From assembly GCF_004123835.1 (NCBI RefSeq), contig NZ_MZMU01000018.1, positions 310,001-374,000 on the forward strand: a stretch of 64,000 nucleotides of DNA, given 5' to 3'. The notes under the pieces were generated by a model that saw nothing but the letters and a program-made list of their open reading frames with translations, did not search any database and was not told where the DNA came from. Source of the DNA: Rhizobium leguminosarum. GTDB lineage: Bacteria > Pseudomonadota > Alphaproteobacteria > Rhizobiales > Rhizobiaceae. This document shows, one piece after another, positions 43,205-52,673 of the stretch (positions are counted from its first letter, which is position 1; every line of letters starts with the position of its first letter). The position numbers and the translations under genes were made by a program.

Positions 43205-43254
43205 TGGTCTCCGCTTTCACAAAGCTTCCGAGTTGGGCAATTCAAGACACGATA

Positions 43255-43270
43255 AAGTTATCGCTATCAT
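43255..43270. promoter_or_regulatory. LacI-family operator 3 (autoregulation)
   Basis: 13 of 16 positions match ATGTTATCGATAACAT; the left half GTTATCG is intact. It lies 51 bp upstream of the repressor start. Confidence 0.55.
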
Positions 43271-43390
43271 CGCACAATCGATATTATTGCAGGAATGCAC
43301 CGTTCCGAAGTCTGAAAACCAAGATTCCTGGCAGATTTCCCCAAAGGTCGGCAGGTCGGTACCTATACGAACCCCTCAAAACACGACAGG

Positions 43391-43406
43391 ATGATATCGA
43401 TAACAA
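43391..43406. promoter_or_regulatory. LacI-family operator 4 (lactonase promoter)
   Basis: ATGATATCGATAACAA, 14 of 16 matches to the consensus, 23 bp before the lactonase start, where a bound repressor would block transcription start. Confidence 0.7.
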
Positions 43407-43429
43407 TTTCAGGGAAGTGGAGGAGCATC

Positions 43430-44356
43430 ATGTTCGGGCAAATTGACGGTACAGGGTTTGAGGTTCTCGACCCGCGCTTTGAAAGCTGCTTCGTCGGTCA
43501 CGCCCGCGTCGAGCGGCTTTGGACGGGTGGCCGCTGGCTGGAGGGGCCGGCCTGGTTTGCCGCCGGGCGGTATCTGGTTTTCTCGGACATTCCCAACAAC
43601 CGGATGATGCGCTACGACGATACCAGCGGACATACGTCGGTATTCCGCTCGCCCAGCAACAACTCGAACGGCAACACTGTCGACAATCAGGGCCGGCTGA
43701 TCACCTGCGAGCATCTGACGCGCCGAGTCACACGAACCGAATTCGACGGTAGGATCACCGTTCTGGCCGATCGAATTGCAGGCAAGCGGCTCAATTCTCC
43801 AAATGATGTCACCGTCAAGTCCGATGGGACCGTCTGGTTCACCGACCCGAGCTACGGCATCCTTCACGATTACGAGGGCGACTACGGCGAGGCGGAAATC
43901 GGCGGATGCCATGTCTATCGGCATGATCCGGCAACAGGCACGACCGATCAGGTCACATCCGATTTCGTCAAGCCGAACGGACTGGCCTTTTCCCCGGATG
44001 AGACGGTGCTCTATATTGCCGACACCGGCGCAACGCACCTGCCCGGCGGTCCGCGTCATATCAGAAAGCTCGCAGTCTCGAATGAGGGAAGGCTGACCGA
44101 TCTCGACGTTTTCGCGGAATGTACCTCAGGCCTGTTCGATGGTTTTCGCGTGGACCGGAAAGGCAGGATATGGACGAGCGCCGGTGACGGTGTGCACGCT
44201 TACGATCCGGATGGTACTTTGATCGGCAAGATCCATATTCCTGAGGGCGTCTCCAACGTCACTTTCGGCGGCGAGAAACTGAACCGTCTCTTTATCACCG
44301 CGAGCACGTCTCTCTACGCTGTTTATCTCACCGCCAACGGGTCGAGACTGGGGTAA
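43430..44356 (+). CDS. SMP-30/gluconolactonase family protein
   Basis: A 308-residue six-bladed propeller lactonase of the SGL family. Metal/substrate motifs in order: EGPAW near residue 38, NSPNDVTVKSDGTVWFTDPSYG in the middle, and LYIADTG. It would hydrolyse an aldonolactone (glucono- or idono-lactone) to the free acid for the downstream pathway. No signal peptide, so cytoplasmic. ATG 43430 has GGAGGAGC 5 bases upstream. Controlled by operator 4; a terminator follows. Confidence 0.9.
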   Translation: MFGQIDGTGFEVLDPRFESCFVGHARVERLWTGGRWLEGPAWFAAGRYLVFSDIPNNRMMRYDDTSGHTSVFRSPSNNSNGNTVDNQGRLITCEHLTRRVTRTEFDGRITVLADRIAGKRLNSPNDVTVKSDGTVWFTDPSYGILHDYEGDYGEAEIGGCHVYRHDPATGTTDQVTSDFVKPNGLAFSPDETVLYIADTGATHLPGGPRHIRKLAVSNEGRLTDLDVFAECTSGLFDGFRVDRKGRIWTSAGDGVHAYDPDGTLIGKIHIPEGVSNVTFGGEKLNRLFITASTSLYAVYLTANGSRLG

Positions 44357-44366
44357 CCGTTGAGCC

Positions 44367-44392
44367 GAGGCCGCCCTTTTTAGGACGGCCTC
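44367..44392 (+). terminator. Hairpin after the lactonase gene
   Basis: GAGGCCG (44367-44373) pairs with CGGCCTC (44386-44392), followed by TCATTTTG. Lies between convergent genes and may work both ways. Confidence 0.65.
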
Positions 44393-44411
44393 TCATTTTG
44401 TGCCTCCTGCC

Positions 44412-46538
44412 TCAGCGTTGACTGAGGCCGTCCGCCAAACGAACGAGGCCGAGGAAGTCCGACCTGTAGCCGAAGGTGTCAGTCCCTCGTGATGCCGCGG
44501 CGAGATCGGCAATCGCCCGGTAGGAATAGGAATCGAGGGCGGCGATGCGGCTCAGTTTCTGACCGAAGGCGGCGACGGCCACCGAGAAGCGGACATCCTG
44601 CGGCGCGGCATCGACGGTGGCGACCGCGTTGCCATCGTTGACAGGCGAGGTGATGAGGGCGCTCTTGTCCTCGCCCGGCCGCTTGTAGCGCATCTTGACG
44701 AAGGCAAGCTCGCCTTGATGGGCGTTGTCGGAGGCCTCAGCCGGCACCTTCTCAGCTGCGCCATACCGCAGGTCGTCATTCATCACCGCGGGACTTCCCT
44801 TCGGCGTAATTTCGTAAATCGCCGTGACGCTATGACCGGAGCCGATATCGCCGGCATCGACACGGTCATTGTTGAAATCCTCGCGCTTCAGCGCCCGCGT
44901 TTCGTAGCCGATCAGCCGGTATTCGGCGATCCGTTCCGGGTTGAATTCGACCTGGAATTTGACGTCGCTCGCGATCGGAAACAGCGTCGATCCGGCCTCT
45001 TCGACCAGCGTCTTCTGTGCCTCGGCCAGGGTGTCGATATAGGCGGCGCTGCCGTTGCCGTTCTGTGCGAGTGTCTGCATCAGGGAATCGTTGAGATTGC
45101 CCCGCCCGAAGCCGAGAACGGTGAGGAAGATGCCGTCCTTGCGCCTTTCTTCGATGATGCGCTTCAAATCCTCGTCGCTCGAGGGACCGACATTGAAGTC
45201 GCCGTCCGTCGCCAGCATCACCCGATTGATGCCGTCCTTGACGAAGCCCTGCTTGGCAAGATCGTAGGCTGCCTCGATGCCTTCGGCGCCGCCGGTCGAG
45301 CCGCCGGGCTCCAGGCTGTCGATTGCCGACAGGATCTTCGATTTCTCCGCCACGCGTGTCGGGGACAGCACGGTGCCGGCATTGCCGGCATAGGTGACGA
45401 TCGAGACGGTATCGTCGGCCTTCAGCCTGTTGACGAGGAGACGGAAGGCGCTCTTCAGAAGCGGCAGCTTGTCCGGCTCGTCCATCGAGCCCGACACGTC
45501 GATCAGGAAGACCAGATTGGCGTGCGGCGTGGTCGCCGGCGCGATGTCATAGCCCTTGATCGCCACATGCATCAATTCCGTGTCGTGGTTCCACGGCGTC
45601 GGCATCACCGTCACGGTCGCCTTGAAAGGCTGGTCGGCACTATCAGGACCCGGCCAGTCATAGGGAAAATAATTGATCATCTCCTCAACGCGAACCGATT
45701 GCGGATCGGGCATCGCCCCGCCGGTCAACGAGCGGCGGACGAAGGCATAGGACGCGCTGTCGACATCGGCGGAGAAGGTCGAGACCGGATCCGTCGCCAC
45801 GCTCTTGATCGGATTTGCCGCAGCATTGGCAAATCGCTCGCGATTGGAATCGAGCTGAATCTGGACATGCCCCTCTGCAGGCGGAGTAGGCGAAGGGGCG
45901 ATGGCAGCCATCGGTTCGGCAAACTGCCGCTGGGGGACGATGCCGGGAGCGGCCGGCACAGCGCGTTTGGCCGCCCCGAGTGCCGCGGCAGAACCCTCCG
46001 GCTTGTTCGTGGGGGCGGCGGCGTCGCTGGCATCGAATTCGGATGTCTGCGACGAATCGGGTTTCGCGAGTGCCGGTGCCTCCTTGTCCTGCGGGGCTTG
46101 CGCGACGGCAACAGAATGCTCAGCCAGGCTGTTGTTCCCGCCCGGTGCTTGCGGCGCGACCGTAACCGGCTGACCGGCGGTTGCAGCCGGTTGTTTCGAC
46201 GCCTCACTTTTCGAAAGATTGCCGGCGATCTCAGTCTGATCGACGATCGGCAATCCCTTGCGGGTCAGCTCGATCGCGAGATAACCGGCGGCGGGAATAA
46301 CGAGCAGCGTCGCAAGGGCTGAACCGGCGAGGAATTTCTTGTTCATGGCAGGGCTCCATATCCAGTTGATGATGGAGCTTTGACGCCAGCCTTTCGCATT
46401 TCCTTGGGGCGCCGCCGCATTATTTCCGGCGGCGTCGAAGGCCTGCATCGCCGCAGCAAGCGCACGCGCGCGCGCCTCCGGATCGGGTGCCGGCGGTGTG
46501 AGGCGGGAGAGCTTTTCGAGTTCCTTGTCCACGGTCAT
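44412..46538 (-). CDS. Membrane-anchored von Willebrand A protein (YfbK-like), putative anti-sigma factor
   Basis: A 708-residue protein: N-terminal cytoplasmic part of about 65 residues, one membrane helix at about 68-90, an Ala/Pro-rich periplasmic linker (about 100-225), a YfbK-type N-domain, a VWA domain with MIDAS DVSGS (D347, S349, S351) and a C-terminal DUF3520-like region. YfbK proteins themselves have no settled function. Here the ATG overlaps the stop of an ECF sigma gene (46535-46538), and the small cytoplasmic segment before the helix is where anti-sigma factors hold their sigma. I infer that it restrains the sigma factor and that the VWA domain senses a divalent-metal-dependent periplasmic ligand. 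No zinc anti-sigma motif (HxxxCxxC) is present. Confidence 0.85.
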   Translation of the reverse strand: MTVDKELEKLSRLTPPAPDPEARARALAAAMQAFDAAGNNAAAPQGNAKGWRQSSIINWIWSPAMNKKFLAGSALATLLVIPAAGYLAIELTRKGLPIVDQTEIAGNLSKSEASKQPAATAGQPVTVAPQAPGGNNSLAEHSVAVAQAPQDKEAPALAKPDSSQTSEFDASDAAAPTNKPEGSAAALGAAKRAVPAAPGIVPQRQFAEPMAAIAPSPTPPAEGHVQIQLDSNRERFANAAANPIKSVATDPVSTFSADVDSASYAFVRRSLTGGAMPDPQSVRVEEMINYFPYDWPGPDSADQPFKATVTVMPTPWNHDTELMHVAIKGYDIAPATTPHANLVFLIDVSGSMDEPDKLPLLKSAFRLLVNRLKADDTVSIVTYAGNAGTVLSPTRVAEKSKILSAIDSLEPGGSTGGAEGIEAAYDLAKQGFVKDGINRVMLATDGDFNVGPSSDEDLKRIIEERRKDGIFLTVLGFGRGNLNDSLMQTLAQNGNGSAAYIDTLAEAQKTLVEEAGSTLFPIASDVKFQVEFNPERIAEYRLIGYETRALKREDFNNDRVDAGDIGSGHSVTAIYEITPKGSPAVMNDDLRYGAAEKVPAEASDNAHQGELAFVKMRYKRPGEDKSALITSPVNDGNAVATVDAAPQDVRFSVAVAAFGQKLSRIAALDSYSYRAIADLAAASRGTDTFGYRSDFLGLVRLADGLSQR

Positions 46539-47059
46539 ACCTCTTCCTTGCCGAGCACGGCCTTCAGCCTCTTGCGCGCCTCATGGACCTGCCAGGACAC
46601 CGTCGCCTCCGAACAGCCCATGACATCGGCAGCAGCCGAATGGCTGAGACCTTCGCCGTAAACGAGCAGCACGGCGTCGCATTGCCTTTCCGGCAAGGCG
46701 CGCACGGCTGCCCATAATTCGCTCGATATCTCGTCATCATTTCCGGCCGGCGCATCCTGCTGTGGTTCGGCGGCGTAAGCGCGGAATGTCTGCGCCTCTC
46801 GTGCAAGCTTGCGTCTATGGTCACGGGCGGCGTTGAGCGTCAGAGTATAGAGCCATGTCCTGAAGCGGCTGGCGCCGCGAAAGCTGCGGATGGCCGCGCC
46901 GAGCTTGACGCAGACCTCCTGGGCGATGTCGTCGGCATCCGTGGAACTGCCAGACCACCGCCACGCCGTCGCATGGACGAAATCATAGTGGCGCGAGACC
47001 AGTTGCCCGAAAGCCTCCCGGTCGCCGCCCTGCGCTCGTTCTATGAGCTCCGCATCCAA
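46535..47059 (-). CDS. ECF-family RNA polymerase sigma factor
   Basis: A 174-residue sigma-70 family protein with region 2 (FGQLVSRHYDFVHATAWRWSG through STDADDIAQEVCVKLG and FRTWLYTLTLNAARDHRR) and region 4 (LPERQCDAVLLVYGEGLSHSAAADVMGCSEATVSWQVHEARKRL in pieces). Start is TTG at 47059, the first possible codon after an in-frame stop, with AGGTG nearby. It is cotranscribed and translationally coupled with the VWA protein gene, the usual sigma/anti-sigma arrangement. The target genes are unknown. Confidence 0.92.
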   Translation of the reverse strand: MDAELIERAQGGDREAFGQLVSRHYDFVHATAWRWSGSSTDADDIAQEVCVKLGAAIRSFRGASRFRTWLYTLTLNAARDHRRKLAREAQTFRAYAAEPQQDAPAGNDDEISSELWAAVRALPERQCDAVLLVYGEGLSHSAAADVMGCSEATVSWQVHEARKRLKAVLGKEEV

Positions 47060-47283
47060 TTCCGCACCTACCCCAAACCGAACAGCAAGATGCTAATTCG
47101 AGATTGAGACGTTTCTCGGATGGCTTTCCTTGGGTCCACGATGAAAAAATTATTGGGAATTTTGAAAGCCGCGACATTCATGGGTCGCGGCCAGACAGAT
47201 CGGCTCCGTCACAAAGGCGCATGATGAAGATAGAGTCGGCCAGGGACATGATCTGTCATGTCCCAAATCGCGAAAGGACCTGC

Positions 47284-48195
47284 ATGTCCGCTCAACCGCC
47301 TGTCCCCACTGAAAGGGGCATCCTGCAGTTTCTGGCGATTTGCGATTCCTTCTATCCGCCAGACGCCGTTCAAGCATCGATCGAACAGCAGCGACATTGG
47401 TACGACGCTCTTTGCGCGCGTTTCGACCGCCCGCTGCCCCCGGAGATGATCTTTGCGGACGGCATGCTCCAGCGCATACCGATCCGGCGCTACCGTCCGC
47501 GGAAAATCAGCACGCGCACCATTCTTCTCTATCTTCATGGCGGCGGCTTCGTTGTCGGTTCGCTCGAGAGCCATCATGCCATCTGCGCCGAGATCGCGGA
47601 TTTTGCCGGTGCGGAACTCGTTTCGGTCGATTACCGGCTGGCCCCTGAATATCGCTGGCCGGCACAGACGGATGACGGCTTTACCGTGTTGAAGCATCTG
47701 CTTTCCGCCAACAGCAAGGTCGTGCTGATCGGCGACAGCGCCGGGGCCAATCTTGCAGCGGGCCTTGCATTGCGGGCGCGCGACGAGGGCCTGTCCGGCG
47801 TCGTCGGCCAGGTCCTGATCTATCCGGCGCTGGGCGGTGACCTTGCTGCAGGCTCCTATGTCGAAATGGCTGCGGCTCCAGGATTGACGACGGCGGATGT
47901 CGCTTATTACCGCGAGATCCTGCAGGCGCCGGCAGGCAATGAGATCGCCGAGCCGCTGCATGCAGCTTCACTTGCCGGGCTGCCGCCAGCATTCATCACG
48001 GTCGCGCATTTCGATCCGCTGCGGGATGACGGCCGGCACTATGCCGCCCGGCTCACCGCGGAGGGCGTCGACGTCTGGTTCCGGGAGGAGCCGCAGATGG
48101 TGCATGCCTGGCTGCGCGCCCGTCACATGAGCGATGGCGCACGGGACGGCTTCCGCGCCGTCTGCGAGGCGATCAGGCGCTTTGCGGCGGCCTGA
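47284..48195 (+). CDS. Alpha/beta hydrolase, hormone-sensitive-lipase (GDXG) family
   Basis: A 303-residue esterase: oxyanion motif HGGG at 85-88, nucleophile S152 in GDSAGAN, acid D244 in AHFDPLRDDG and H274 in QMVHAW. No signal peptide, so probably cytoplasmic. AAAGGA lies 6 bases before the ATG at 47284; the longer frame from 47104 has no ribosome site. The substrate is not deducible. It converges with the CocE-like hydrolase gene, with only 3 bp between stops. Confidence 0.88.
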   Translation: MSAQPPVPTERGILQFLAICDSFYPPDAVQASIEQQRHWYDALCARFDRPLPPEMIFADGMLQRIPIRRYRPRKISTRTILLYLHGGGFVVGSLESHHAICAEIADFAGAELVSVDYRLAPEYRWPAQTDDGFTVLKHLLSANSKVVLIGDSAGANLAAGLALRARDEGLSGVVGQVLIYPALGGDLAAGSYVEMAAAPGLTTADVAYYREILQAPAGNEIAEPLHAASLAGLPPAFITVAHFDPLRDDGRHYAARLTAEGVDVWFREEPQMVHAWLRARHMSDGARDGFRAVCEAIRRFAAA

Positions 48196-48198
48196 CGA

Positions 48199-50202
48199 TC
48201 ACATCAGGTCGCGCGCAATCCGCTTTTCCGCAAAGACCTTCTCGAAGATCTGCACATCGTCCTCGAAGGCCGTGACGACAGCACTGATGATCCACTCGGC
48301 CCTGGTGCAGGCAATCCTAGCGGTCGACACCGTCCGCACGAACCAGCCTGGGCGGCGCATGTCGCAGGTCCAGGTTGACATGCCTATCATCGACAGCGGA
48401 TCATCCCGTGAAATCGACCAGACTTCCTCCCGCAATTGCCGCGTCGACAGGCCGGTCTGCGGGTGTTCGGTGAGTCCGGTGTCCTCGTGGATATGATATT
48501 CCGTTCGGTTGGCCGAGAGATCGCGGACGACCTGCCGCTTCGTTGCGGCGCCGACATGCTCGATGTATTTCGGCAGGGGATCGGGATTGGCCGGTTCCTT
48601 GATGTCGATCCTCTGGTGGTCGCCGAACATCGGCAGCGCCAGGCCGAGCGACGCGACATCGATGTCGATTCCTTCGTTATCAGGCGGTGGAAGGATCATC
48701 GGCCAGTATGACGTGGAGAGGGAAAGGCGGATGCGATGCCCTTTGCGGAAGCGATAGCCGCAGGCATCGAGCACGAGGCGGATCGACACCGTCTCCCCAG
48801 GGAGCAGGGGCTTCGGATCTGCGTTGCCGTCCCGGTGGGTGAGATTGATGACGCCGAAGGCGACACGCGTTGCCGTGCCATCCGGATGGATATCGACGAG
48901 CCGGGCGCAGAGATTTCCGGTCGTGGCCCGAGAACGCAGCGAAAGTACGAGCACGGGTCGGCCGAGATAGTCGCAATCATCGGCAAGCGGCATCGTATCG
49001 AAGACCAGCGAACCGGCATCGTCCGAGCGTTGATCGCCTGCCATTTCAGCGTCGGGCTTCAGTGTGAAATATTCGCCGGACGCCGTACCGGTGTCGAGGG
49101 GAGAGCTGAGATAGACGGAATGCTCGGGCGCCTGCGGGATCGGCATGCCTTCCGTCAATTTGCCGAACTGCTCCACGTAGAAGCACTGCATCTGCGGTGG
49201 CGACCAAGCATCCTTAGCGACCCAGAAGCCCGGATCGCTGTCGCGTCGCGGGGCAGGGCGGATCGCATCGAGAATATAGGCGCGGGCCTGCGGCAGCCTG
49301 TCGATGCCATTGTCCTCGCCACGCAGCCATTTGTTCCACCAGGCGATTGCTTCGCCATGGAAATCCGTGCGGGGCTTCGGCCAGGCAAAGTGCGGATATT
49401 TGTGAACCCAGGGGCCGATCAGCGCCTTGGCTTTCCCGCCCAGGCCTTCGACCGCCATCAGAGGCGTATTGCGGTAGCCGTCCGCCCAGCCCGCGATCAC
49501 CAGCGCGGGGATCTCGACGCTCGAAAAATCTTCTGAGATCGAGCCATGACGCCAGAAATCATCGCGCCGCTGGTGGGTCAGCCACTCCTCCATGAAGAAG
49601 GGTTCGCCTGCCAGACGTTCCAGCCACATCTCCTTCCAGCGCTCGCCGACAAGTGCCGGGTCGGGCGGTCGTGACTGGTAGCCGAGCATCGTCGCCGCCC
49701 ATGAGAGTTGGGCAGAGAGATGGCAACCGTTCTTGTAGTGGATGTCGTCATTGTAGCGGTCGACCGTCGAGGCGATTGATATGACGGCCTTGAGCGCCGG
49801 CGGGCGCAGCGCTGCGACCTGAAGGCAGTTGAAGCCGCCCCAGGAGATGCCCATCATACCGACCGAGCCGTTCGACCATGGCTGCGCGGCAATCCAGGCA
49901 ATAAGCTCGCAGGCATCGGCAAGTTCGCATTCGGTGTATTCGCCGTCGATGATACCATCGGACTCTCCGGATCCGCGGATATCGACGCGCACGCCGGCAA
50001 TGCCTGCCGCCGCAAACACCGGATAGGTCGACTCGTCCCTGAGGCTGGTTCCGTCTCGCTTGCGATAGGGCAGGAATTCGAAGACGGCCGGAACGGGATC
50101 TTCCTCCGCGCGATCAGGCATCCAGATGCGCGCGGCAAGTCGCGTCCCATCCTTCAGCGTAATCCATTCATTCTCGATGGTGGTGAAGCCGCGCGAGGTC
50201 AT
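48199..50202 (-). CDS. CocE/NonD family hydrolase (S15 peptidase-like)
   Basis: A 667-residue serine hydrolase of the X-Pro dipeptidyl-peptidase/cocaine-esterase group. Triad visible: S120 in GISWGG, D241 in AGWADGY, H267 in GPWVHKY; the C-terminal beta-sandwich (FRKGHRIRLSLSTSYWP) is present. The ATG at 50202 has AAGGA 7 bases upstream and is chosen over the in-frame ATG at 50208, which is too close. It ends the ten-gene carnitine operon, 19 bp after the transporter ATPase, so its substrate may be an ester or amide of carnitine or choline type, freeing the acid for catabolism; this is inference. Confidence 0.87.
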   Translation of the reverse strand: MTSRGFTTIENEWITLKDGTRLAARIWMPDRAEEDPVPAVFEFLPYRKRDGTSLRDESTYPVFAAAGIAGVRVDIRGSGESDGIIDGEYTECELADACELIAWIAAQPWSNGSVGMMGISWGGFNCLQVAALRPPALKAVISIASTVDRYNDDIHYKNGCHLSAQLSWAATMLGYQSRPPDPALVGERWKEMWLERLAGEPFFMEEWLTHQRRDDFWRHGSISEDFSSVEIPALVIAGWADGYRNTPLMAVEGLGGKAKALIGPWVHKYPHFAWPKPRTDFHGEAIAWWNKWLRGEDNGIDRLPQARAYILDAIRPAPRRDSDPGFWVAKDAWSPPQMQCFYVEQFGKLTEGMPIPQAPEHSVYLSSPLDTGTASGEYFTLKPDAEMAGDQRSDDAGSLVFDTMPLADDCDYLGRPVLVLSLRSRATTGNLCARLVDIHPDGTATRVAFGVINLTHRDGNADPKPLLPGETVSIRLVLDACGYRFRKGHRIRLSLSTSYWPMILPPPDNEGIDIDVASLGLALPMFGDHQRIDIKEPANPDPLPKYIEHVGAATKRQVVRDLSANRTEYHIHEDTGLTEHPQTGLSTRQLREEVWSISRDDPLSMIGMSTWTCDMRRPGWFVRTVSTARIACTRAEWIISAVVTAFEDDVQIFEKVFAEKRIARDLM

Positions 50203-50221
50203 GTTCATTCCTTATGCACAT

Positions 50222-51853
50222 TCAGTTGCCGGCGCTCTCCATGCGTCGCGTGGCGAGCACGCGTTCCAGCCAGCCGATTTCCATTTCCGGCACGGATTTC
50301 AACAGCAGATCGGTGTAGTCGTCAAAGGGCGGCGACAGCGCCTTCGATTTCGGACCGAACCGCACCAGCTTGCCGCGATGCATCACCGCCACGCTGTCGG
50401 CGATCGCCCGGACGATCGCGATGTCGTGGGTGATGAAGATGTAGGACAGCTGTTCTTCTGCCTGCAGGCGCAGCAGCAGCTTGAGGATGCCCTCCGCCAC
50501 CAGCGGATCGAGCGCCGAGGTCGGCTCGTCACAGAGAATGAGCTCGGGCTTGGCGGCAAGCGCTCTGGCAATCGCCACGCGCTGCTTCTGGCCGCCTGAT
50601 AGTTCGGCCGGGTAGCGATCGACGAAGCCCTTGCCCATTTCGATCTGCTCGAGCAGTTCCTTCACCCTTGCCGTCTTCTGCGCCCCCCTCAGGCCATAGT
50701 AGAAGGTCAGCGGCCGGCCGATGATGTCGCGCACCGTCTGTCGTGGGTTCATGGCCGTATCGGCCATCTGGTAGATTAGCTGGATGCGCCTCAGGTCGTC
50801 GTTCGGCCGGTTCTTGAGGCCTGGCATCAGCGGCTTGCCGTCAAAGACGACGCGTCCGCTGCTCGGCGGCAAAAGGCCGGTGATGACGCGCGCCAGGGTC
50901 GATTTGCCCGAACCGGATTCGCCGACGACCGCGAGCGTCTGCCCCTTCGGCACATGCAGCGAGACATCGTGCAGCACCTTGAAGCCGTTGGAATATTCGG
51001 CGCTGACATTCTCCACTTTGAGAAGTGCCGCAGACTGGTCGGCGGCCTCCTCGCGGTAGGCTTGCCTGACATTGACGAGGGCGCGCGTATAGTCTTCCCG
51101 TGGCGCCTCGATGATTTGCTGGACGCTGCCATATTCCACTTGTTTGCCGTAGCGCAGGACCATGATGTCGTCCGAGATCTGGGCGACGACGGCAAGGTCG
51201 TGGGTGATGTAGAGGGCAGCCGTGTGCGTCTCCTCGATGGCATGCTTGATCGCCGCCAAGACGTCGATCTGCGTGGTGACGTCGAGCGCTGTGGTCGGCT
51301 CGTCGAAGACGATGAGTTCGGGGTTGGAGCAGAGCGCCATCGCCGTCATCGCGCGCTGCAACTGGCCGCCGGAGACCTGATGGGGAAAACGCTCGCCGAA
51401 GGCTTCGGGATTGGGCAGGCCGAGAACCCCGAACAGATAAAGCGCACGTTTGCGCGCCTCGTCCTTGCTCATCAGTCCATGTTTGACGGACGCCTCGATC
51501 ACCTGATCGCCGAGCCGATGCGCAGGATTGAAGGCGGCGGCCGCCGATTGCGCGACGTAGCAGACCCGCGCGCCGCGGATTTGACGGATGCCGTTCTTGC
51601 CGAGCGCCAGGATATTGGCGCCATCGAGCAAAACTTCACCGCCGGTGATATCAGCGCCGCCTCGGCCATAGGCGAGTGCGGAAAGGCCGATCGTCGACTT
51701 GCCGGCGCCGGATTCCCCGATCAGGCCGAGAACCTTGCCCTTCTGAAGGTCGAAGGAAACGCCGTCGACGATCGTGACACGCTTCGGCGGTTCGCCCGGC
51801 GGATAACTGGTTGCTTCGATCTTCAGATTGCGAACGGAAAGAAGCTCAGGCAT
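50222..51853 (-). CDS. Dipeptide/oligopeptide-type ABC transporter ATPase (fused DppD-DppF/GsiA-like)
   Basis: A 543-residue double ATPase with two complete sites: first half GESGAGKST, VSGGQLQRA, VFDEPTTALD; second half GESGSGKST, LSGGQKQRV, CDEPTSALDP. The fused form replaces separate DppD and DppF. The start overlaps the permease stop by 8 bases. It would drive the two permeases encoded upstream in a carnitine-linked operon, so its cargo is likely a quaternary-ammonium compound or a carnitine peptide/ester, not ordinary dipeptides. Confidence 0.93.
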   Translation of the reverse strand: MPELLSVRNLKIEATSYPPGEPPKRVTIVDGVSFDLQKGKVLGLIGESGAGKSTIGLSALAYGRGGADITGGEVLLDGANILALGKNGIRQIRGARVCYVAQSAAAAFNPAHRLGDQVIEASVKHGLMSKDEARKRALYLFGVLGLPNPEAFGERFPHQVSGGQLQRAMTAMALCSNPELIVFDEPTTALDVTTQIDVLAAIKHAIEETHTAALYITHDLAVVAQISDDIMVLRYGKQVEYGSVQQIIEAPREDYTRALVNVRQAYREEAADQSAALLKVENVSAEYSNGFKVLHDVSLHVPKGQTLAVVGESGSGKSTLARVITGLLPPSSGRVVFDGKPLMPGLKNRPNDDLRRIQLIYQMADTAMNPRQTVRDIIGRPLTFYYGLRGAQKTARVKELLEQIEMGKGFVDRYPAELSGGQKQRVAIARALAAKPELILCDEPTSALDPLVAEGILKLLLRLQAEEQLSYIFITHDIAIVRAIADSVAVMHRGKLVRFGPKSKALSPPFDDYTDLLLKSVPEMEIGWLERVLATRRMESAGN

Positions 51854-52673
51854 CGCCGCGCCCTCCCTTGAGGCTGGATGTGCGTTTCAGGAGCCAGTCG
51901 ACCACGAGATTGACGCAGACGGCCAGCACAGCGATCGCCGTGCCCGGCACCAGCGCTGCCGAGATGCCGAAGATGATGCCGTCCTTGTTGTCCTTGACCA
52001 TGCCGCCCCAATCGGCCGCGGGCGGCTGAATGCCGAGGCCGAGGAAGGAAAGCGTCGACAGGAACAGGATCGAGAAGGCGAACCGCAGTCCGAACTCTGC
52101 CAGCAGCGGCGAGAGCGTGTTCGGCAGGATTTCGCGGAAGATGATCCAAAGCTTGCCTTCGCCGCGCAGCGTCGCCGCCTCGACGAATTCCATAACCGCG
52201 ACATCAAGCGCTACGGCGCGGCCGAGGCGGTAGACGCGGGTGGAATCGAGGATCGCCATGACGAGGATCAGCACGACGATGTTTTGCGGCAGCACCGCAA
52301 GAACCACGAGCGCGAAGATCAGAGTCGGGATCGACATCATCAGATCGTTGAAGCGTGAGAGGACGGTGTCGATGAGGCCGCGCGAGACGGCCGCGGTGAA
52401 GCTCAGGATAACGCCAAGCGAGAAGGAGATGACGGTGGCGGCGGATGAGACCAGCAGCGTCGTGCGCGCGCCATAGATCAGGCGTGAGAGAATGTCGCGG
52501 CCGAGATTGTCGAGGCCGAAGATATATTGATCATCAGGCATCTGCCAGACGTCGCCGACGACCTGCGTCTCGCCATAGGGCGCGAGCCAGGGTGCGAAGA
52601 TCGCAAAGATGAAGGCAATGGCGATGCCAAGCATGCCGATCCAGGCGGTGATGGGGATATCTCTCAATCTCAT
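51846..52673 (-). CDS. Peptide-type ABC transporter permease (DppC-like)
   Basis: A 275-residue permease with about six helices, an N-terminal helix at about 12-32 and a large periplasmic stretch holding GLDNLGRDILSRLIYGART, a DppC hallmark. The EAA loop lies at FVEAATLRGEGKLWIIFREILPN. Start overlaps the preceding permease gene by four bases. Confidence 0.93.
   Translation of the reverse strand: MRLRDIPITAWIGMLGIAIAFIFAIFAPWLAPYGETQVVGDVWQMPDDQYIFGLDNLGRDILSRLIYGARTTLLVSSAATVISFSLGVILSFTAAVSRGLIDTVLSRFNDLMMSIPTLIFALVVLAVLPQNIVVLILVMAILDSTRVYRLGRAVALDVAVMEFVEAATLRGEGKLWIIFREILPNTLSPLLAEFGLRFAFSILFLSTLSFLGLGIQPPAADWGGMVKDNKDGIIFGISAALVPGTAIAVLAVCVNLVVDWLLKRTSSLKGGRGDA

Noticed and set aside
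44715..46322. 535-codon open frame opposite the VWA protein gene
   Set aside because: Arg/His-rich, no ribosome site, antisense to a well-supported protein.
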